Shown here: one piece after another, positions 62,832-64,000 of the stretch
How positions within the stretch are numbered: position 1 is the stretch's first letter
Layout of the letters: every line of letters begins with the position of its first letter
Assembly (NCBI RefSeq): GCF_900107195.1
Contig: NZ_FNPB01000001.1
Coordinates: 558,001 to 622,000, forward strand
Source of the DNA: Halobellus clavatus
GTDB lineage: Archaea > Halobacteriota > Halobacteria > Halobacteriales > Haloferacaceae
Direction: 5' to 3'
DNA: 64,000 nt
Made by a program: the position numbers and the translations under genes
The notes under the pieces: model-generated
What the model was told of the DNA's origin: nothing
The model's database searches: none
The model's input: only the letters and a program-made list of their open reading frames with translations

Positions 62832-64000
62832 TCAGTCACCCGCGAGCGATTCCTGGCTCGCCGCACAGTTGTTCGGGCCCAGTTCGAGCGAGAACGCTTC
62901 GTCGTCGTCGACGGCGTGCTGTCCGAGATTCGTGGCGATGATATCCTCGTAGTTTGCCGGGCGGGGCGGCATATCGGCGAGGATCAGGTCGACGAAGTCC
63001 TCTTCGTCCATCGAGAGCGCGTCCATCCGCGTCTTCAGTTCGCCGATCGTCGCCGTGTAGGTCCCGTCCTCGGCAGCCACCGCGGCGCCGCTGAAGTGCG
63101 CGCCACCGACGAGCGTGTCGTCGGGGAGTGTCAGCACGCGCTCCTGCAGCGACTCATAGAGCATCCGTGCGGCGTCGGGGGCACCCTCGTCGCCCTCCTC
63201 GAGGTCCGGCCGGGCGACGCTCTCGATGAAGAGGCCGTCGCCGGTCGCCAGCAGACTGTCGTCGAGCAGGTACGAGGTCATCCCGGTCGTGTGCCCGGGG
63301 GTGTAGACCGTTTCGACCTCGGCGTCGCCGACGGTGAAGACGTCGCCGTCCTCGGCGTTCGTCAACTCGTCGGCGTACGTGACGCCGCGATCGACGGACG
63401 CCGCGGGGATCACGCCCTCGACGCCCTCGTCGTCGAGGTCGCGGACGCCCGAGATGTGATCCGCGTGGACGTGGGTGTCGAGCGCGTAGACGAGGTCGGC
63501 TCCGAGATCGGCCGCATCGGCGAGGTAGCGATCCGTGAAGGCGCGAAGCGGATCGACGATCGCGGCCTCGCCGTCGCTGACGAGGAGGTAGCCCAGACAG
63601 CCCGACGAGGGGCGCTGGTACTGATAGAGCGTGCCCGCGCCGTCGTAGCGGGAGACCGTCTCACGTTCGTAGATGCTCGCCCAGCCGTTCATCCCGTCCT
63701 CGAGGTGGTCGACGTCGTACCCGCGTTCGACGAGGGTCCCTGCGACGTATTCGCTGGCGCCGCCCTTGGCACACAGGACCGTGACGTGTTCGTCGGCGGG
63801 GATCGAGTCAAGGACGTCGGCGTCGATGTCCTCGTCGAGGAATTCGAAGTACGGCACGTTGATCGAGGTGACGTTCTCGCCCTCGATGTGCCACTCCTCG
63901 TAGTCGGATTGCATTCTGGTGTCGAGGATCGTGACATCCTCGCCCGAGTCGATGCGGTCTTTCAGCGCTTCCGGGGTGACGGATTCGACGTCAGCGTCCG
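62832..64000 (-). CDS. Rhodanese/metallo-beta-lactamase fold sulfur protein (5' end outside window)
   Basis: Reading continues in frame past the internal ATG at 63914 to the window edge (ESVTPEALKDRIDSGEDV, then TILDTRMQSDYEEWH), so the gene is cut at its 5' end. The rhodanese domain has active-site loop LCAKGGASEY. The MBL domain follows with HVHADHISG, PGHTTGM and GDGLFIE, as in persulfide dioxygenases (ETHE1-like). It probably oxidises or transfers persulfide sulfur. Lies upstream of two YeeE halves, forming a sulfur operon. Confidence 0.88.
   Translation of the reverse strand, partial: DADVESVTPEALKDRIDSGEDVTILDTRMQSDYEEWHIEGENVTSINVPYFEFLDEDIDADVLDSIPADEHVTVLCAKGGASEYVAGTLVERGYDVDHLEDGMNGWASIYERETVSRYDGAGTLYQYQRPSSGCLGYLLVSDGEAAIVDPLRAFTDRYLADAADLGADLVYALDTHVHADHISGVRDLDDEGVEGVIPAASVDRGVTYADELTNAEDGDVFTVGDAEVETVYTPGHTTGMTSYLLDDSLLATGDGLFIESVARPDLEEGDEGAPDAARMLYESLQERVLTLPDDTLVGGAHFSGAAVAAEDGTYTATIGELKTRMDALSMDEEDFVDLILADMPPRPANYEDIIATNLGQHAVDDDEAFSLELGPNNCAASQESLAGD

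Noticed and set aside
1-64000. CRISPR array or cas genes to supply guides to the Argonaute
   Set aside because: No regularly spaced direct repeats and no Cas motifs were seen anywhere in the window.

Overview
The window looks like a haloarchaeal (Halobacteria) chromosome carrying a large integrated element. Evidence for a haloarchaeon: very acidic proteins throughout, TATA-binding proteins, Orc1/Cdc6 initiators, a Tat lipoprotein signal, haloarchaeal small zinc-finger proteins, and, right of about 47.1 kb, GC-rich sequence with multi-PAS/GAF histidine kinases of haloarchaeal style. Left of 47.1 kb the base composition is clearly lower in GC and the genes are plasmid/conjugation/defence types. 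The switch coincides with a 42-nt 3' fragment of a tRNA-Thr(GGT) gene (47042-47083), the usual footprint of tyrosine-recombinase integration. The element therefore occupies at least 1-47083; its other end lies outside the window.

Element layout. (A) 121-11819, plus strand: a tightly coupled operon of a P-loop/winged-helix protein, an unknown 240-aa protein, a long Argonaute (pAgo) with a recognisable PIWI catalytic site, Mre11, Rad50, NurA, a HAS-barrel-like protein and HerA. This joins an Argonaute to the complete archaeal DNA end-resection machine and is the most interesting thing here. (B) 11811-18696, minus strand: a type IV secretion/conjugation operon (pilin-like protein, TrbL/VirB6-like channel, VirB4, unknown, VirD4-like coupling ATPase, winged-helix regulator). 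(C) 18763-21445: small genes and a Tat lipoprotein bracketed by two related mini membrane proteins. (D) 21570-26015: an accessory cluster (DUF932-like protein, membrane protein, unknowns, a GHKL ATPase fused to a HEXXH metallopeptidase) in which several genes appear to start at ATT/ATA behind well-placed Shine-Dalgarno motifs. (E) 26098-33105: a complete type I restriction-modification operon flanked by two divergent TATA-binding proteins. (F) 33153-46781: a second T4SS-type ATPase, a HEPN protein, a dual-specificity phosphatase, the integrase, zinc-ribbon proteins, a transglutaminase-like protease, wHTH regulators, an Orc1/Cdc6 initiator beside a candidate origin, an HhH-GPD-type glycosylase, a short second Orc1/Cdc6-like ATPase and a zinc-ribbon/GNAT protein.

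Chromosomal flank. 47408-58720 holds two paralogous giant sensor kinases separated by a stand-alone receiver and a receiver-kinase hybrid, all on the plus strand and mostly overlapping. After that come a small zinc-finger protein, a DUF457/YdjM-like membrane protein, a DUF2238-like membrane protein, a TrkA-N domain protein, and a sulfur operon (rhodanese/metallo-beta-lactamase protein plus two YeeE/YedE-type halves) running off the right edge.

Reading of the whole: the element carries its own transfer (T4SS), maintenance (Orc1/Cdc6, integrase), possible private promoter recognition (two TBPs) and several layers of defence or inter-element conflict (pAgo-resection operon, type I R-M, HEPN, GHKL-protease cluster). 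Functions are inferred from motifs only; no similarity search was run.
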